Counted from the first letter of the stretch, positions 1-8,330 are shown. The stretch is 25,663 nt of DNA from JBFLYZ01 sp040756415 (GCA_040756415.1 JBFLYZ010000054.1:1-25663), one strand, 5' to 3'. Made by a program: numbers and translations. Notes: generated from the sequence alone by a model not told the origin.

Positions 1-67
1 GAAAGCTTATTTTCCAATAAGGTATTTGTTAACAAAAGCCTGCTACCGGAACGACCATCGGTCAACC

Positions 68-83
68 TATTTTTGCATATTTG
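68..83 (+). promoter_or_regulatory. Possible -7 promoter element for the first small gene
   Basis: TATTTTTG at 68-75 matches the Bacteroidota -7 consensus TAnnTTTG exactly. CATATTTG at 76-83 follows it with one mismatch. The ATG at 94 is close downstream. I found no TTTG at the usual spacing upstream, so this is only half a promoter. The rest of 1-93 shows no coding signal. Confidence 0.3.
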
Positions 84-93
84 TCAGGTGAAA

Positions 94-252
94 ATGGGCC
101 TGTACACAAAGATCTGCCTGGGCGGCATGGCTTTTACGCTGCTTGTCGCCTTTCTGCTCACTTTTGCGGGTATTCCTTTTTACATGACCGGACACCTGAT
201 ATTGCCCTGGATTGTCGCGTTATTGGCACGCAAGCTTATCCAAAAACCATGA
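94..252 (+). CDS. Small hydrophobic membrane protein, 52 aa, function unknown
   Basis: This frame runs from ATG at 94 to TGA at 250-252. The product starts MGLYTKICLGGMAFTLL and is almost wholly hydrophobic. Residues about 6-29 and 33-46 can form two membrane helices, with a basic tail (ARKLIQKP). A TAnnTTTG-like element lies just upstream. The next gene starts 34 nt downstream with no promoter visible between them, so the two may share a transcript. I do not recognise a family. It could be a real small inner-membrane protein or a chance frame; the hydrophobic pattern, upstream box and spacing favour a real gene. Confidence 0.5.
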   Translation: MGLYTKICLGGMAFTLLVAFLLTFAGIPFYMTGHLILPWIVALLARKLIQKP

Positions 253-286
253 ACTAGACCGCACACAGTAAGCCACACACACTGTT

Positions 287-1099
287 ATGAAAATTAAGCC
301 CCTCTTTTTCGCCCTGATCGCAGGCGCATCCCCCGTTTCAGCTCAAGATAACTGCAACTGCCCCGGAAGCCAGAAGCCCGGCAAAGGCTCGTTCTATTTC
401 GCCTGGGGCTATAACCGCGATTGGTATTCGGCCAGCGATATTCACTTCACAGACGCCCAGAAAGGCTACGATTTCACGATCTACCGGCTTAAGGCAAAAG
501 ACCGGCCCGATTTCGACAAGATCATGCGTACCGCCATGCGGCTGGATTTCTCCATACCGCAATACAACTACCGCCTGGGCTATTATTTCAAAAAGAAAAA
601 CCACCTGGGCATAGAGCTCAGCTTCGATCACGCCAAATACGTAGTGATCGACAACCAGACCGCCCGCCTGAAAGGGAAGATCGGTGACCATTATTATGAT
701 GCGGATACCCTTATCTCCAGGCAACTCCTCCACTTCGAACATACCGATGGAGCCAATTTCCTTATGCTGAATTTCCTGTACCGCAAAACCCTGTTCCAGT
801 CGCAGAACGCAAAACAGTGGCTGAGCCTGGTAAGCAAGAGCGGTGCGGGAGTGGTCGTGCCCAAGACCTATGTGGCCCTCTTGGGCGAAGAGCTCGACAA
901 TGAATTTCACATAGCCGGCTGGATAATTGGCGAGGAGCTCGGCCTGCGTTACGACCGCAAGCATTTCTTCGCTGAGCTTACAGGAAAGGGCGCTTTTGCA
1001 AATTATAGCGATGTGCTGGTGATGCCCGGCACCAAGGCGCGTCACCATTTCTGGTGCGCAGAGCTGATCCTTTCTGCGGGATTTCAGTTTGGCTTGTAA
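287..1099 (+). CDS. Secreted outer-membrane beta-barrel-like protein, unknown function
   Basis: The product is 270 aa. Residues 1-20 form a signal peptide ending VSA-Q, followed by a Cys-containing segment (DNCNCPG). The rest alternates polar and aromatic or hydrophobic residues in short strands (KGSFYFAWGYNRDWY, YNYRLGYYFKKKNHLGIELSF, HFFAELTGKGAF). It ends in the hydrophobic, glycine-containing strand ILSAGFQFGL, as in small outer-membrane barrels. The pattern resembles conserved hypothetical proteins of Bacteroidota, but I cannot name a substrate or role. Long frames on the opposite strand are composition shadows. The barrel assignment is an inference from strand pattern and signal peptide. 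The gene may be co-transcribed with the 52-aa membrane protein. Confidence 0.75.
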   Translation: MKIKPLFFALIAGASPVSAQDNCNCPGSQKPGKGSFYFAWGYNRDWYSASDIHFTDAQKGYDFTIYRLKAKDRPDFDKIMRTAMRLDFSIPQYNYRLGYYFKKKNHLGIELSFDHAKYVVIDNQTARLKGKIGDHYYDADTLISRQLLHFEHTDGANFLMLNFLYRKTLFQSQNAKQWLSLVSKSGAGVVVPKTYVALLGEELDNEFHIAGWIIGEELGLRYDRKHFFAELTGKGAFANYSDVLVMPGTKARHHFWCAELILSAGFQFGL

Positions 1100-1232
1100 A
1101 CAGTGTATTGATTTTCAGCAACTTATTGTTCTGCATGCCGTTTTTTTGAGGGCGTCCTTAAACCCTTTCGCCTTTCATGGTGTCTTAGAACTGGAAAACG
1201 CAAAAAAATAATCACCCTATAAAACCAAAGCA

Positions 1233-2108
1233 ATGAGAACCAAAGGAATCTTTTTAAAAAGCATGATCGTATTCGCAACTGCAGGAATGCTCTTCACCGG
1301 CTGCCGCAGGGAAGATGAGGATAACGATACTTCTTCAGCGAGCGATAACGCCTTTGCCGAAGCCAGCTTCAATGATATTACCGCTATTGCCGACCAGGCC
1401 TCTTACGGCTCGGTAAACACCTACCGCACAGCGAGCGGTGATCAAAACAGCCTGCTCAGCGCCTGCGCCACCGTTACCCACGATTCGGCCAACGCCAGTG
1501 ATGTGGATTCGATCACGATCAATTTCGGCACCACCAACTGCCAATGTCTTGACGGGCGCTACCGCAGGGGCATCATCCGCATCACGTATGCGGGCGGTAA
1601 CCGGTACCGCGATTCGGGGCTGGTCGCCACGATCACGCCTGTGAACTACTTTGTAAACGATAACGGCATTGCCGGCACCAAGACCATAGAGAACAAAGGG
1701 CATATCACTGCGGGAAAGCTCACCTGGGTGATCAGCGTGAACGGAACCATTACATTGGCCAATGGCGGAGGCACGGTAACCTGGAACTCCAACCGCACCA
1801 AGGTGCTTTTGGCAGGCGAGACCACTTACGGTGGGCCCATCAACTGGTCAGTTGCCAAGTGGCAGCTCACCGGCAGCGCGAATGGAACTGCCGCTAACGG
1901 GGAGAATTTCACCGCCCAGATCGATAATGATAATCCGCTGGTTCGCGATATGACCTGTAACCTCAACCGCAGGCATATCGTAGCCGGAAAAATGGATTTC
2001 ACTCCCGGCAACCGCCCCACGCGTCATATCGATTTCGGAACCGGGACCTGCGATGACCTGGCAACGGTGACCATCAACAACAACACCTACACCATACACA
2101 TGAGATAA
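1233..2108 (+). CDS. Putative surface-exposed lipoprotein, 291 aa, unknown function
   Basis: The N-terminus carries two basic residues, a hydrophobic stretch and the lipobox LFTGC, which makes Cys24 the predicted lipidated residue. The acidic run CRREDEDND follows at once. In Bacteroidota an acidic stretch just after the Cys acts as a lipoprotein export signal to the cell surface, so surface display is plausible. The mature part is rich in Thr, Asn and Gly with repeated short beta strands (GTITLANGGGTVTWNSNRT, ATVTINNNTYTIHMR) and several Cys, which suggests an extracellular beta-fold. No catalytic motif was recognised. The upstream 133-nt gap is A-rich near the start (ending aaaccaaagcaATG). 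A strong terminator follows 21 nt after the stop, so the transcript ends here. Confidence 0.8.
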   Translation: MRTKGIFLKSMIVFATAGMLFTGCRREDEDNDTSSASDNAFAEASFNDITAIADQASYGSVNTYRTASGDQNSLLSACATVTHDSANASDVDSITINFGTTNCQCLDGRYRRGIIRITYAGGNRYRDSGLVATITPVNYFVNDNGIAGTKTIENKGHITAGKLTWVISVNGTITLANGGGTVTWNSNRTKVLLAGETTYGGPINWSVAKWQLTGSANGTAANGENFTAQIDNDNPLVRDMTCNLNRRHIVAGKMDFTPGNRPTRHIDFGTGTCDDLATVTINNNTYTIHMR

Positions 2109-2129
2109 TATCCTGGTTGGTCGATTGAA

Positions 2130-2169
2130 GAAAGCCCTCCGGTAATCAACAGGAGGGCTTTCTTATTTT
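2130..2169 (+). terminator. Strong rho-independent terminator
   Basis: An 11-bp perfect stem, gaaagccctcc (2130-2140) with ggagggctttc (2152-2162), has an 11-nt loop and is followed by TTATTTT. It closes the + strand lipoprotein transcript. It lies between convergent genes and may also stop the - strand yqeY transcript, where the trailing T content is weaker. Confidence 0.9.
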
Positions 2170-2188
2170 CCATCGGGTGTTCCCCTTC

Positions 2189-2632
2189 CTATTTAGCCAA
2201 CAGCTCTTTTACCATGGCCGATATGGCCTTGCCATCGGCCTTGCCGGCCAACTGCTTGGTGGCCACGCCCATCACCTTTCCCATGTCGGCAGGCGAAGTG
2301 GCCCCTACAGAGGCTATGATCTTTGAGAGTTCGGCCCGCAACTCTTCCGGACCCATCTGTTTGGGAAGATAGGATTCGATAACGGAAGCCTGGTACAGCT
2401 CCACCTCGGCCAGTTCGGGCCGGTTCTGCTGCTGGTAGATCTCTGCTGTCTCTTTGCGTTTCTTGACCTCCTTCTGCAGGGCTTTCATTTCCGACTCATC
2501 GGTATAACCTTCGGGGGAGGTCTTCAGGAGCAGGATCACCGATTTGATGGCGCGTATGGCCTCCAGCCTCCTGGCATCCTTGGCCAGCATGGCGGCCTTC
2601 ATATCGGCCATGATCTTTTCTTCGAGCGGCAT
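2189..2632 (-). CDS. yqeY: GatB/YqeY domain protein
   Basis: The product is a 147-aa stand-alone GatB/YqeY-type protein. The start at 2632 gives MPLEEKIMADMKAAMLAKDA, the typical family start. A more upstream ATG at 2653 would add seven residues and overlap the promoter-like box. Family features are the helical N-terminus with ARRLEAIRAIKSVI, the charged helix EMKALQKEVKKRKE, the segment SYLPKQMGPEELRAEL, and the C-terminal GKVMGVATKQLAGKADGKAISAMVKELL, which resembles the tail of the GatB subunit of tRNA-dependent amidotransferase. The cellular role is not established; tRNA binding is assumed from homology. It lies after ftsZ but behind a terminator, so it is probably transcribed separately. 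Confidence 0.93.
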   Translation of the reverse strand: MPLEEKIMADMKAAMLAKDARRLEAIRAIKSVILLLKTSPEGYTDESEMKALQKEVKKRKETAEIYQQQNRPELAEVELYQASVIESYLPKQMGPEELRAELSKIIASVGATSPADMGKVMGVATKQLAGKADGKAISAMVKELLAK

Positions 2633-2650
2633 AATGTATCGTTTAAGGAA

Positions 2651-2658
2651 CAAATATA
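2651..2658 (-). promoter_or_regulatory. Possible -7 element for yqeY
   Basis: On the minus strand this reads TATATTTG, an exact match to the Bacteroidota -7 consensus TAnnTTTG. It lies 18 nt upstream of the yqeY ATG and just after the ftsZ terminator. No TTTG is present at the expected -33 position, so the promoter is only half supported. Confidence 0.4.
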
Positions 2659-2660
2659 CT

Positions 2661-2691
2661 TAAAACAAAAATCCTCCCGGTAAGGGAGGAT
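2661..2691 (-). terminator. Rho-independent terminator of the dcw operon
   Basis: Read on the minus strand, atcctccc (2691-2684) pairs with gggaggat (2678-2671) around a 5-nt loop, followed by TTTTGTTTTA. It lies 27 nt past the ftsZ stop codon and marks the end of the long division and cell-wall transcript. Confidence 0.85.
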
Positions 2692-2717
2692 CTTTGCAAA
2701 TCAGCAATCAATCTAAC

Positions 2718-4772
2718 CTAATCAACATTATCGTGCAGGAACGAGTTGTTGGGCTTGATCTCCACCTTCTTCTCCTCGTTCTCGGTAAGGGTATATTTCG
2801 ATACTTCCGACTCGGATGAGTGAGGGACATTCTCCAGGTTGATGTTTTTCCTCTTATATGCGGGCTCATTCTCCAGCTCCGCCAATCCGTTTGGGGTCTT
2901 CAGCTTCATGCTGAGCTCTTTCAGCCGCATGATGCGCTCCTTGGCTTTACGGATCTGCTCTTCGCTCGAAAGGTTCTGCGAGGCCGGGATATGCTTTTTC
3001 TCCTCTTCTTCTTCCTTCTTCTGCTCGGCCACCACCTCATTCTTCTCCTCTGCCTTTACTTCGGGCTGGATCTCGGCAACGGGCTCCTGTTTCTTCAGCT
3101 CGGTCACTTCGGGCTTTACCTCAGCCACGGGCTCTTCGGCTTTCGCCTCAGAGATCACCGGCACCACCTCTTCTTTCACCTCGCTGACCTGGGGTGTTTC
3201 CTCAGCAGCAACCGGCTCTTCGGGTGTATTGACCAGCTCGGGCTCCTTGCTGAATTCGATCACCGATTCCGGGGCCTTCTCGATCTCGAACACGATCTCT
3301 TCGCTCTTTGTTTCCGCCCCGACCGGTGTTTCCACCAGGGTGGTTTCTGCTGCAGGAGTCTCCACAACCGGGGTTTCCACCACCGGGATCTCCATTACCG
3401 GGGCCTCGATAACGGGTTCTTCCGTCTTCACTTCGGCAACCACTTCCTCTTTCACGATCAGCACGGGCTCTTCGGCCGGGGTAAGCTCATCCACGATCAC
3501 CGTTTCCTCGGCATCATTGACTATATCGGCCGCCTCTTCAGCTTTCGGCTCTTCGGCCTTTACCTCCACGGTCTTCAGCACCGGCTCCAGCGGGTCGACA
3601 ATATCGCTCAGGGTCACTTCCTCTTTGAAGGTTGTTACCTCTTCGGTCACAGGCGCCTGTTCCAGCTCCGATTTCAGCACCGGCTCCAGCGCATCCTGCA
3701 CGGGCGTTTCTTCTTTCTTTTCCGCGACCGGTTCCGCAGTATTGACGTTATCATCCAGCTTCAGCACTTTTTTCTCTGACTTTTTCTTTGTCTGGAATCC
3801 GGAAATGGCCTTGGTCTTAAACCCGGTAGCGATAATGGTCACGTTGATCTTGTCGCCCAGGTCGGGGTCCACACCGTAACCGGTCACGATCTCGGCCTCA
3901 TTGCCTGCCGCGTTCTGTATATAGTCGGTGATCTCTCCCAACTCGTCCATGGTCACTTCCTGCTGGGCGCCCGAGGTCACGTTCATAAGTACGTACCGGG
4001 CACCGGTTATATCGTTATCGTTCAGCAGAGGTGAGTTGAGCGCCATCTCCACCGCATTGATCGCACGGCCTTCGCCCGATGCGGATGCGGTGCCCATGAT
4101 GGAAACCCCGCTCTCCTTCATGACGGTTTGCACGTCATTGAAATCCACGTTCACGTGGTAGCGGTGGCTGATGATCTCGGCAATGCTCTTGGCCGCATCG
4201 CTCAGCACGTCATCGGCATGCGCGAAGGCGTTCACCACGGTAAGGTTGCCGTACATCTCGCGCAGGCGCTCATTGCAGATGATAAGCAGCGAGTCGATGT
4301 ACTTTTTCATCTCTTCGATGCCGGCCTCGGCCTGCTGCCTTTTCTTCGGACCTTCGAAAGCGAAGGGTATGGTCACGATACCTACGGTAAGAATCCCCAT
4401 TTCGCGGGCGATCTGCGCGATCACGGGCGCTGCGCCCGTACCCGTACCCTTGCCCATACCGGCAGTAATGAACAGCATTTTGGTGCCCTTGCCAAGTATC
4501 TCCTTGATCTCGTTGATGCTTTCCATGGCCGCATTGCGCCCTACCTCGGGAAGCATACCGGCACCCAGGCCCTGGGTGAGGGCTTTGCCCAGTTGTATCT
4601 TGAGCGGCACAGGGCTCATATCGAGCGCCTGCTTATCCGTATTGCAAACGATGAAATCAACACCGTTGATGCCCTGGCGGTACATGTGGTTAACGGCATT
4701 GCTTCCGCCTCCGCCCACACCAATTACCTTGATGATGGATGAAAGCTCTTTGGGTAAGTCGAATTGCATCAT
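2718..4772 (-). CDS. ftsZ: Cell division protein FtsZ with a very long acidic linker
   Basis: FtsZ is the tubulin-like GTPase that builds the division ring. The product is 684 aa; E. coli FtsZ has 383. Residues about 12-320 are the core: the GGGGSN nucleotide loop (20-25), the tubulin signature (107-113) and the T7 catalytic loop NVDFND (208-213). The signature reads GKGTGTG, with Lys108 where most FtsZ have Gly. Residues about 330-600 are a low-complexity linker rich in Glu, Val, Pro, Ala and Lys, including a pentapeptide repeat of the VVETP type. The last 85 residues are distinct: a basic helix (IRKAKERIMRLKELSMKLK), SSESEVSKYTL, and a terminal NSFLHDNVD of the Bacteroidota type, the likely docking tail. 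Two ATGs stand in tandem (4772 and 4769) and either may be used. The gene lies 90 nt after ftsA, the widest gap in the operon. Confidence 0.98.
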   Translation of the reverse strand: MMQFDLPKELSSIIKVIGVGGGGSNAVNHMYRQGINGVDFIVCNTDKQALDMSPVPLKIQLGKALTQGLGAGMLPEVGRNAAMESINEIKEILGKGTKMLFITAGMGKGTGTGAAPVIAQIAREMGILTVGIVTIPFAFEGPKKRQQAEAGIEEMKKYIDSLLIICNERLREMYGNLTVVNAFAHADDVLSDAAKSIAEIISHRYHVNVDFNDVQTVMKESGVSIMGTASASGEGRAINAVEMALNSPLLNDNDITGARYVLMNVTSGAQQEVTMDELGEITDYIQNAAGNEAEIVTGYGVDPDLGDKINVTIIATGFKTKAISGFQTKKKSEKKVLKLDDNVNTAEPVAEKKEETPVQDALEPVLKSELEQAPVTEEVTTFKEEVTLSDIVDPLEPVLKTVEVKAEEPKAEEAADIVNDAEETVIVDELTPAEEPVLIVKEEVVAEVKTEEPVIEAPVMEIPVVETPVVETPAAETTLVETPVGAETKSEEIVFEIEKAPESVIEFSKEPELVNTPEEPVAAEETPQVSEVKEEVVPVISEAKAEEPVAEVKPEVTELKKQEPVAEIQPEVKAEEKNEVVAEQKKEEEEEKKHIPASQNLSSEEQIRKAKERIMRLKELSMKLKTPNGLAELENEPAYKRKNINLENVPHSSESEVSKYTLTENEEKKVEIKPNNSFLHDNVD
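3322..3420 (-). repeat. 15-nt tandem repeat within the ftsZ linker
   Basis: On the plus strand, degenerate copies starting ACCGGG recur every 15 nt (for example at 3367, 3382 and 3397). They encode pentapeptide units such as VVETP, VMEIP and VIEAP. This is the most regular part of the FtsZ linker and suggests growth of the linker by slippage or unequal exchange. Confidence 0.75.
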
Positions 4773-4862
4773 AGCGAAAAAGTTTTGGCTAAAAGTAGGG
4801 CAATCGCCTTTTCATTCGGGGAGAAGGGCCTATAACTTATTCACCGGGGATTGTGAATTACG

Positions 4863-6149
4863 TTACTTGCTGTCCGGGTCCTCGTCAAACCAGTTCTTGC
4901 TCTTGGTAAAGAGCTTGTCGAAAAAGCCCCCGCCCGTGCGCTTGGAATGTCCTTTCACCTTTCCCTCCTCTTTGAGCGGGCTCTTATTGCGGTTCTTATC
5001 GAGCTTTTCGAAGGCATTGATAACAAGCCCCACTCCCGTGGAGTACATGGGACTGGTCACATCCTCGTTGCTTTTGGCCAGGTGCTCGTTAGGCAGCCCT
5101 ATGCGCACATCCATGCCGGTCACATATTCAATGAGCTGCTTGATGTGCTTGAGCTGGGCTCCTCCGCCCGTGACCACAATGCCGGCTATCAGCTTCTTCT
5201 CGTAACCCGAGTTCTTGATCTCGTAGTACACATGCTCCATGATCTCCTCCATCCGGGCCTGTATGATATGCGCCAGGTTCTTGACCGATATCTCCTTGGG
5301 CTCCCTGCCGCGCAGGCCGGGAATGGAAACGATCTCGTTCTCCTGGTTCTCGCTGGCCAGTGCCGAGCCGAATTTGACCTTAAGCAGCTCGGCCTGCTTA
5401 TGGATAATGGAGCAACCTTCCTTGATATCCTCGGTAATGATATTGCCCCCGAAAGGGATTACGGCCGTATGGCGTATGATGCCGTCATGAAAGATGGCCA
5501 GGTCGGTAGTGCCGCCACCGATGTCGACCAGCACCACACCGGCCTCTTTCTCTTCCTCGGTCAGTACCGCAGCGGCCGATGCCAGGGGCTCGAGGGTGAG
5601 GTCGGACATGACCAAACCCGCTTTTTCCACGCATTTTTTGATGTTATTGGCGGCCGCCATCTGGCCGGTGATGATGTGAAAATTGGCTTCCAGGCGTATG
5701 CCCGACATCCCGATGGGATCGCGTATGCCCTGCTCGTTGTCCACTATGTATTCCTGGGGAAGAACATGAATGATCTCCTCCCCGGGCAGCATCACCAGCT
5801 TGTACATGTCATCGATCAGGGCATCGATATCCTTCTGGCCGATCTCCTCATCCAGGCTCTGGCGCGTGCGCATACCGCGGTGCTGCAGGCTTTTGATATG
5901 CTGGCCCGCAATGCCCACGTTCACCACCTTGATATCCACGCCCGATTTGGCCGAGGCCTCCTCCACAGCGGCCTTGATGGCCTGCACGGTCTTTTCAATG
6001 TTGGCCACCACACCGCGCATCACGCCCAGCGAATCGGATTTGCCTATGCCCAGCATTTCGATCTTCCCGAACTCATTCTTCCTGCCCACCAGCACAGCGA
6101 TCTTGGTGGTGCCGATATCCAGACCTACAACGATATCTGATGTTTCCAT
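4863..6149 (-). CDS. ftsA: Cell division protein FtsA
   Basis: FtsA is the actin-like ATPase that ties FtsZ to the inner membrane. The product is 428 aa, a normal length. ATPase landmarks are phosphate-1 VVGLDIGTTKIAVLVG (7-22), phosphate-2 VVLVDIGGGTTDLAIF (205-220) and the adenosine motif VVTGGGAQL (325-333). The SHS2/1C region characteristic of FtsA lies at about 80-165. The C-terminus (GGGFFDKLFTKSKNWFDED) is a likely amphipathic membrane-targeting helix, as in other FtsA proteins. The gene starts 1 nt after the ftsQ stop and precedes ftsZ, the classical order, so the partner tail is the end of the FtsZ made by the next gene. Confidence 0.97.
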   Translation of the reverse strand: METSDIVVGLDIGTTKIAVLVGRKNEFGKIEMLGIGKSDSLGVMRGVVANIEKTVQAIKAAVEEASAKSGVDIKVVNVGIAGQHIKSLQHRGMRTRQSLDEEIGQKDIDALIDDMYKLVMLPGEEIIHVLPQEYIVDNEQGIRDPIGMSGIRLEANFHIITGQMAAANNIKKCVEKAGLVMSDLTLEPLASAAAVLTEEEKEAGVVLVDIGGGTTDLAIFHDGIIRHTAVIPFGGNIITEDIKEGCSIIHKQAELLKVKFGSALASENQENEIVSIPGLRGREPKEISVKNLAHIIQARMEEIMEHVYYEIKNSGYEKKLIAGIVVTGGGAQLKHIKQLIEYVTGMDVRIGLPNEHLAKSNEDVTSPMYSTGVGLVINAFEKLDKNRNKSPLKEEGKVKGHSKRTGGGFFDKLFTKSKNWFDEDPDSK

Positions 6150-6150
6150 T

Positions 6151-6948
6151 CTATTTTATTTTGGTGCAAACTACCTGGTTTTTAAATTTCAAATTTATAG
6201 TATCGTATAATTCCCAGCCCGTATAGTTCAGGCCTTCTTTATAAAAAGTTTTCAACTTATGGAACTTCTCTTCCATATCGGAAATATCCCCGAAAATGAT
6301 CTTATGCTCACCGGCCTGCGGAACCAGCGTGAACTCGCCATCCGGCAGCAGGTGTATCTGCGCGATCTGCGCATTCCAGAAATAATCCGAGGTAATGTAC
6401 CTGGCCAGCGTATACAGCTCATCCAATACCGTAAGCGACAATGAATCCGACCGGATGATATCCTCCGCGCTTATAGTATACCAATTGTTGAACTTCTCCG
6501 CGATGGCACCGTTGACGGTGAGCACCCGGGGCGTAAAGTTCTGCGACCAGAGCATCAGCTTCCCCCGGGTATCCATGTAATAGCTTTCGCCTTCGGCATT
6601 GATGATGCGCAACATCGCATCGCGCTGCCGGATATCGATGCTCAGCACCCCGTCTATGCTCATATAAACGTCAGCAGCGGCCACCCAGGGATTGGTCATG
6701 ACCAGTTGCTCGATCCTGTCGACCTGCAGCGTAGAGAGCCGCTGGCCGATCACCGAGTCGCCCCGCTCCTTCAGCATCGCGATGATATCTTCCTCCTCTA
6801 CAAAATAATTTTCCCCGTCACGCTCAATATTGATGCGCATTTCCCTGCAGGGCAGGTCCGATTGCTCCCGGCCGGCAAAACCCAGTATGATGCCCGTGCC
6901 GCTCACCAGCAGCGTCCATACCGATATGACCAGGATCTTTTTTATCAT
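6151..6948 (-). CDS. ftsQ: Cell division protein FtsQ
   Basis: FtsQ is a bitopic membrane protein that scaffolds the divisome in the periplasm. The product is 265 aa. A very short cytoplasmic start (MIKK) is followed by a membrane helix at about 4-26 (ILVISVWTLLVSGTGIILGFAG). A POTRA-like region follows (about 35-105: NYFVEEEDIIAMLKERGDSVIG, IEQLVMTNPWVAAADVYMSIDGVLSIDIRQRDAML). Then comes a beta-rich domain with YYMDTRGKLMLWSQNFTPRVLTVNG, the usual FtsQ segment. The start codon overlaps the murC stop by 4 nt (ATGA), and position between murC and ftsA is the canonical one. Sequence conservation of FtsQ is low, so family and context support each other. Confidence 0.93.
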   Translation of the reverse strand: MIKKILVISVWTLLVSGTGIILGFAGREQSDLPCREMRINIERDGENYFVEEEDIIAMLKERGDSVIGQRLSTLQVDRIEQLVMTNPWVAAADVYMSIDGVLSIDIRQRDAMLRIINAEGESYYMDTRGKLMLWSQNFTPRVLTVNGAIAEKFNNWYTISAEDIIRSDSLSLTVLDELYTLARYITSDYFWNAQIAQIHLLPDGEFTLVPQAGEHKIIFGDISDMEEKFHKLKTFYKEGLNYTGWELYDTINLKFKNQVVCTKIK

Positions 6949-8330
6949 TTTTCCAGGGCCTTGGTTATCGGTTCCACGAACTGATCGATATCGCCTGCTC
7001 CAGCCGTCAGCACTATATCGAGCTTCCTGCCTTTGAGCTCGCTCACCAGCTCATCCTTTCCGCATATCTTTTTATGCCGGAGCGGTATCTTATCCAGCAG
7101 CATCTGCGCGCTTACTCCCGGTATGGGCAGCTCGCGGGCGGGATAGATCTCCATCAGTATCACTTCATCCAGCAGCCCGAGGCTCAGCGCAAATTCATCC
7201 GCGAAATCGCGCGTACGGGAATAGAGGTGGGGCTGGAAGACGCCCGTGATACGCCTGCCGGGATACAGCTCGCGGATAGCGGTGATGCAGGCCTTCAGCT
7301 CTTCGGGATGGTGCGCGTAATCATCGATGTAAACCAGATCGGAACGCCTGATATGGTATTCAAACCGCCTTTTCACCCCCCTGAAGGAGGCCAGCGCTTT
7401 GCGTATCGCTTCATCATCCACGCCCATCTCCCTGGCCGCTGCCACCGCGGCTATGGAATTCTCGATATTGTGGCGACCGGGAATACCCAGCTCGAGAGCC
7501 GGAATGATCCTACCCCGGTCTGCGATAGCGTAGCTGAACTTGCCGTCCCTTACGGCAATGTTCTGTGCCGACAGGTCGGTGCCGTCCTGGAGGGAATACG
7601 AGATCACTTTGCTTTTCCCGGTTGCGGTCTTTAGCGCTTCCTCCACGCCTTTCCTTAGGATGAGCCGGCCTCCCGGTTTTACCTGGCCTGCAAAGAGGTC
7701 GTAAGATTGATGCATGAACTCCCTGCTCCCGTAAATATCGAGGTGATCGGCATCTACCGATGTGATGACGGCAATATCGGGGTGAAGGGTCAGGAAAGAC
7801 CGGTCGTACTCGTCCGCCTCTACCACCGTGGTGGGATGTTTGCCGATAAGCAGGTTGGTATTGTAGTTCTGGGTGATGCCACCGAGAAAAGCCGTACAGT
7901 CGATCCCGGCCGTGCGGAGGATATGCGCAATAAGCGATGAGGTGGTCGTCTTTCCGTGCGTTCCGGCCACCGCTATCGTGAATGACCCAGCGGTGATCAT
8001 GCCCAGCACCTCCGAACGTTTTTTCATCACGTAGCCAGCCTGTGCGAGGAAGGTCATTTCCGCGTGATCGGATGGAACTGCTGGCGTAATCACAACAAGC
8101 AGGTCGTCTTTGCCGAGGCCTTTCGAGCTTATTCCCTCCTGTACCTGGGGCACGTTCTCTTCATAATGGATGGCCATGCCTTCCGCTTCCAACTGTGCTG
8201 TAAGCGCGGTGCGGGTCTTATCGTACCCCCAGATATGCTTACCCCGCGAATGAAAATACCGGGCCAGGGCGCTCATGCCTATGCCGCCAATCCCGAGGAA
8301 GTAAATGCTTTTTATCTTATCCAGGTTCAC
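6945..8330 (-). CDS. murC: UDP-N-acetylmuramate--L-alanine ligase MurC
   Basis: MurC adds L-alanine to UDP-MurNAc in the cytoplasm, the first amino acid of the peptidoglycan stem. The product is 461 aa. The N-terminal UDP-binding fold has YFLGIGGIGMSALARYF (10-26). The ATP loop GTHGKTTT (123-130) has the His typical of MurC. Central-domain landmarks are VVEADEYDRSFL and the HLD motif in SVDADHLDIYG. The C-terminal domain has IDDYAHHPEELKA, the MurC form of the substrate-binding motif. The start is GTG at 8330, whose GTGA overlaps the murG stop by 4 nt. murF and murB, often near murC in other phyla, are not in this cluster. Confidence 0.97.
   Translation of the reverse strand: MNLDKIKSIYFLGIGGIGMSALARYFHSRGKHIWGYDKTRTALTAQLEAEGMAIHYEENVPQVQEGISSKGLGKDDLLVVITPAVPSDHAEMTFLAQAGYVMKKRSEVLGMITAGSFTIAVAGTHGKTTTSSLIAHILRTAGIDCTAFLGGITQNYNTNLLIGKHPTTVVEADEYDRSFLTLHPDIAVITSVDADHLDIYGSREFMHQSYDLFAGQVKPGGRLILRKGVEEALKTATGKSKVISYSLQDGTDLSAQNIAVRDGKFSYAIADRGRIIPALELGIPGRHNIENSIAAVAAAREMGVDDEAIRKALASFRGVKRRFEYHIRRSDLVYIDDYAHHPEELKACITAIRELYPGRRITGVFQPHLYSRTRDFADEFALSLGLLDEVILMEIYPARELPIPGVSAQMLLDKIPLRHKKICGKDELVSELKGRKLDIVLTAGAGDIDQFVEPITKALEK

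Noticed and set aside
4839..4858. Inverted repeat (attcac/gtgaat) between ftsA and ftsZ
   Set aside because: The stem is only 6 bp, AT-rich, with an 8-nt loop and no T-run after it. I could not support a terminator or operator.
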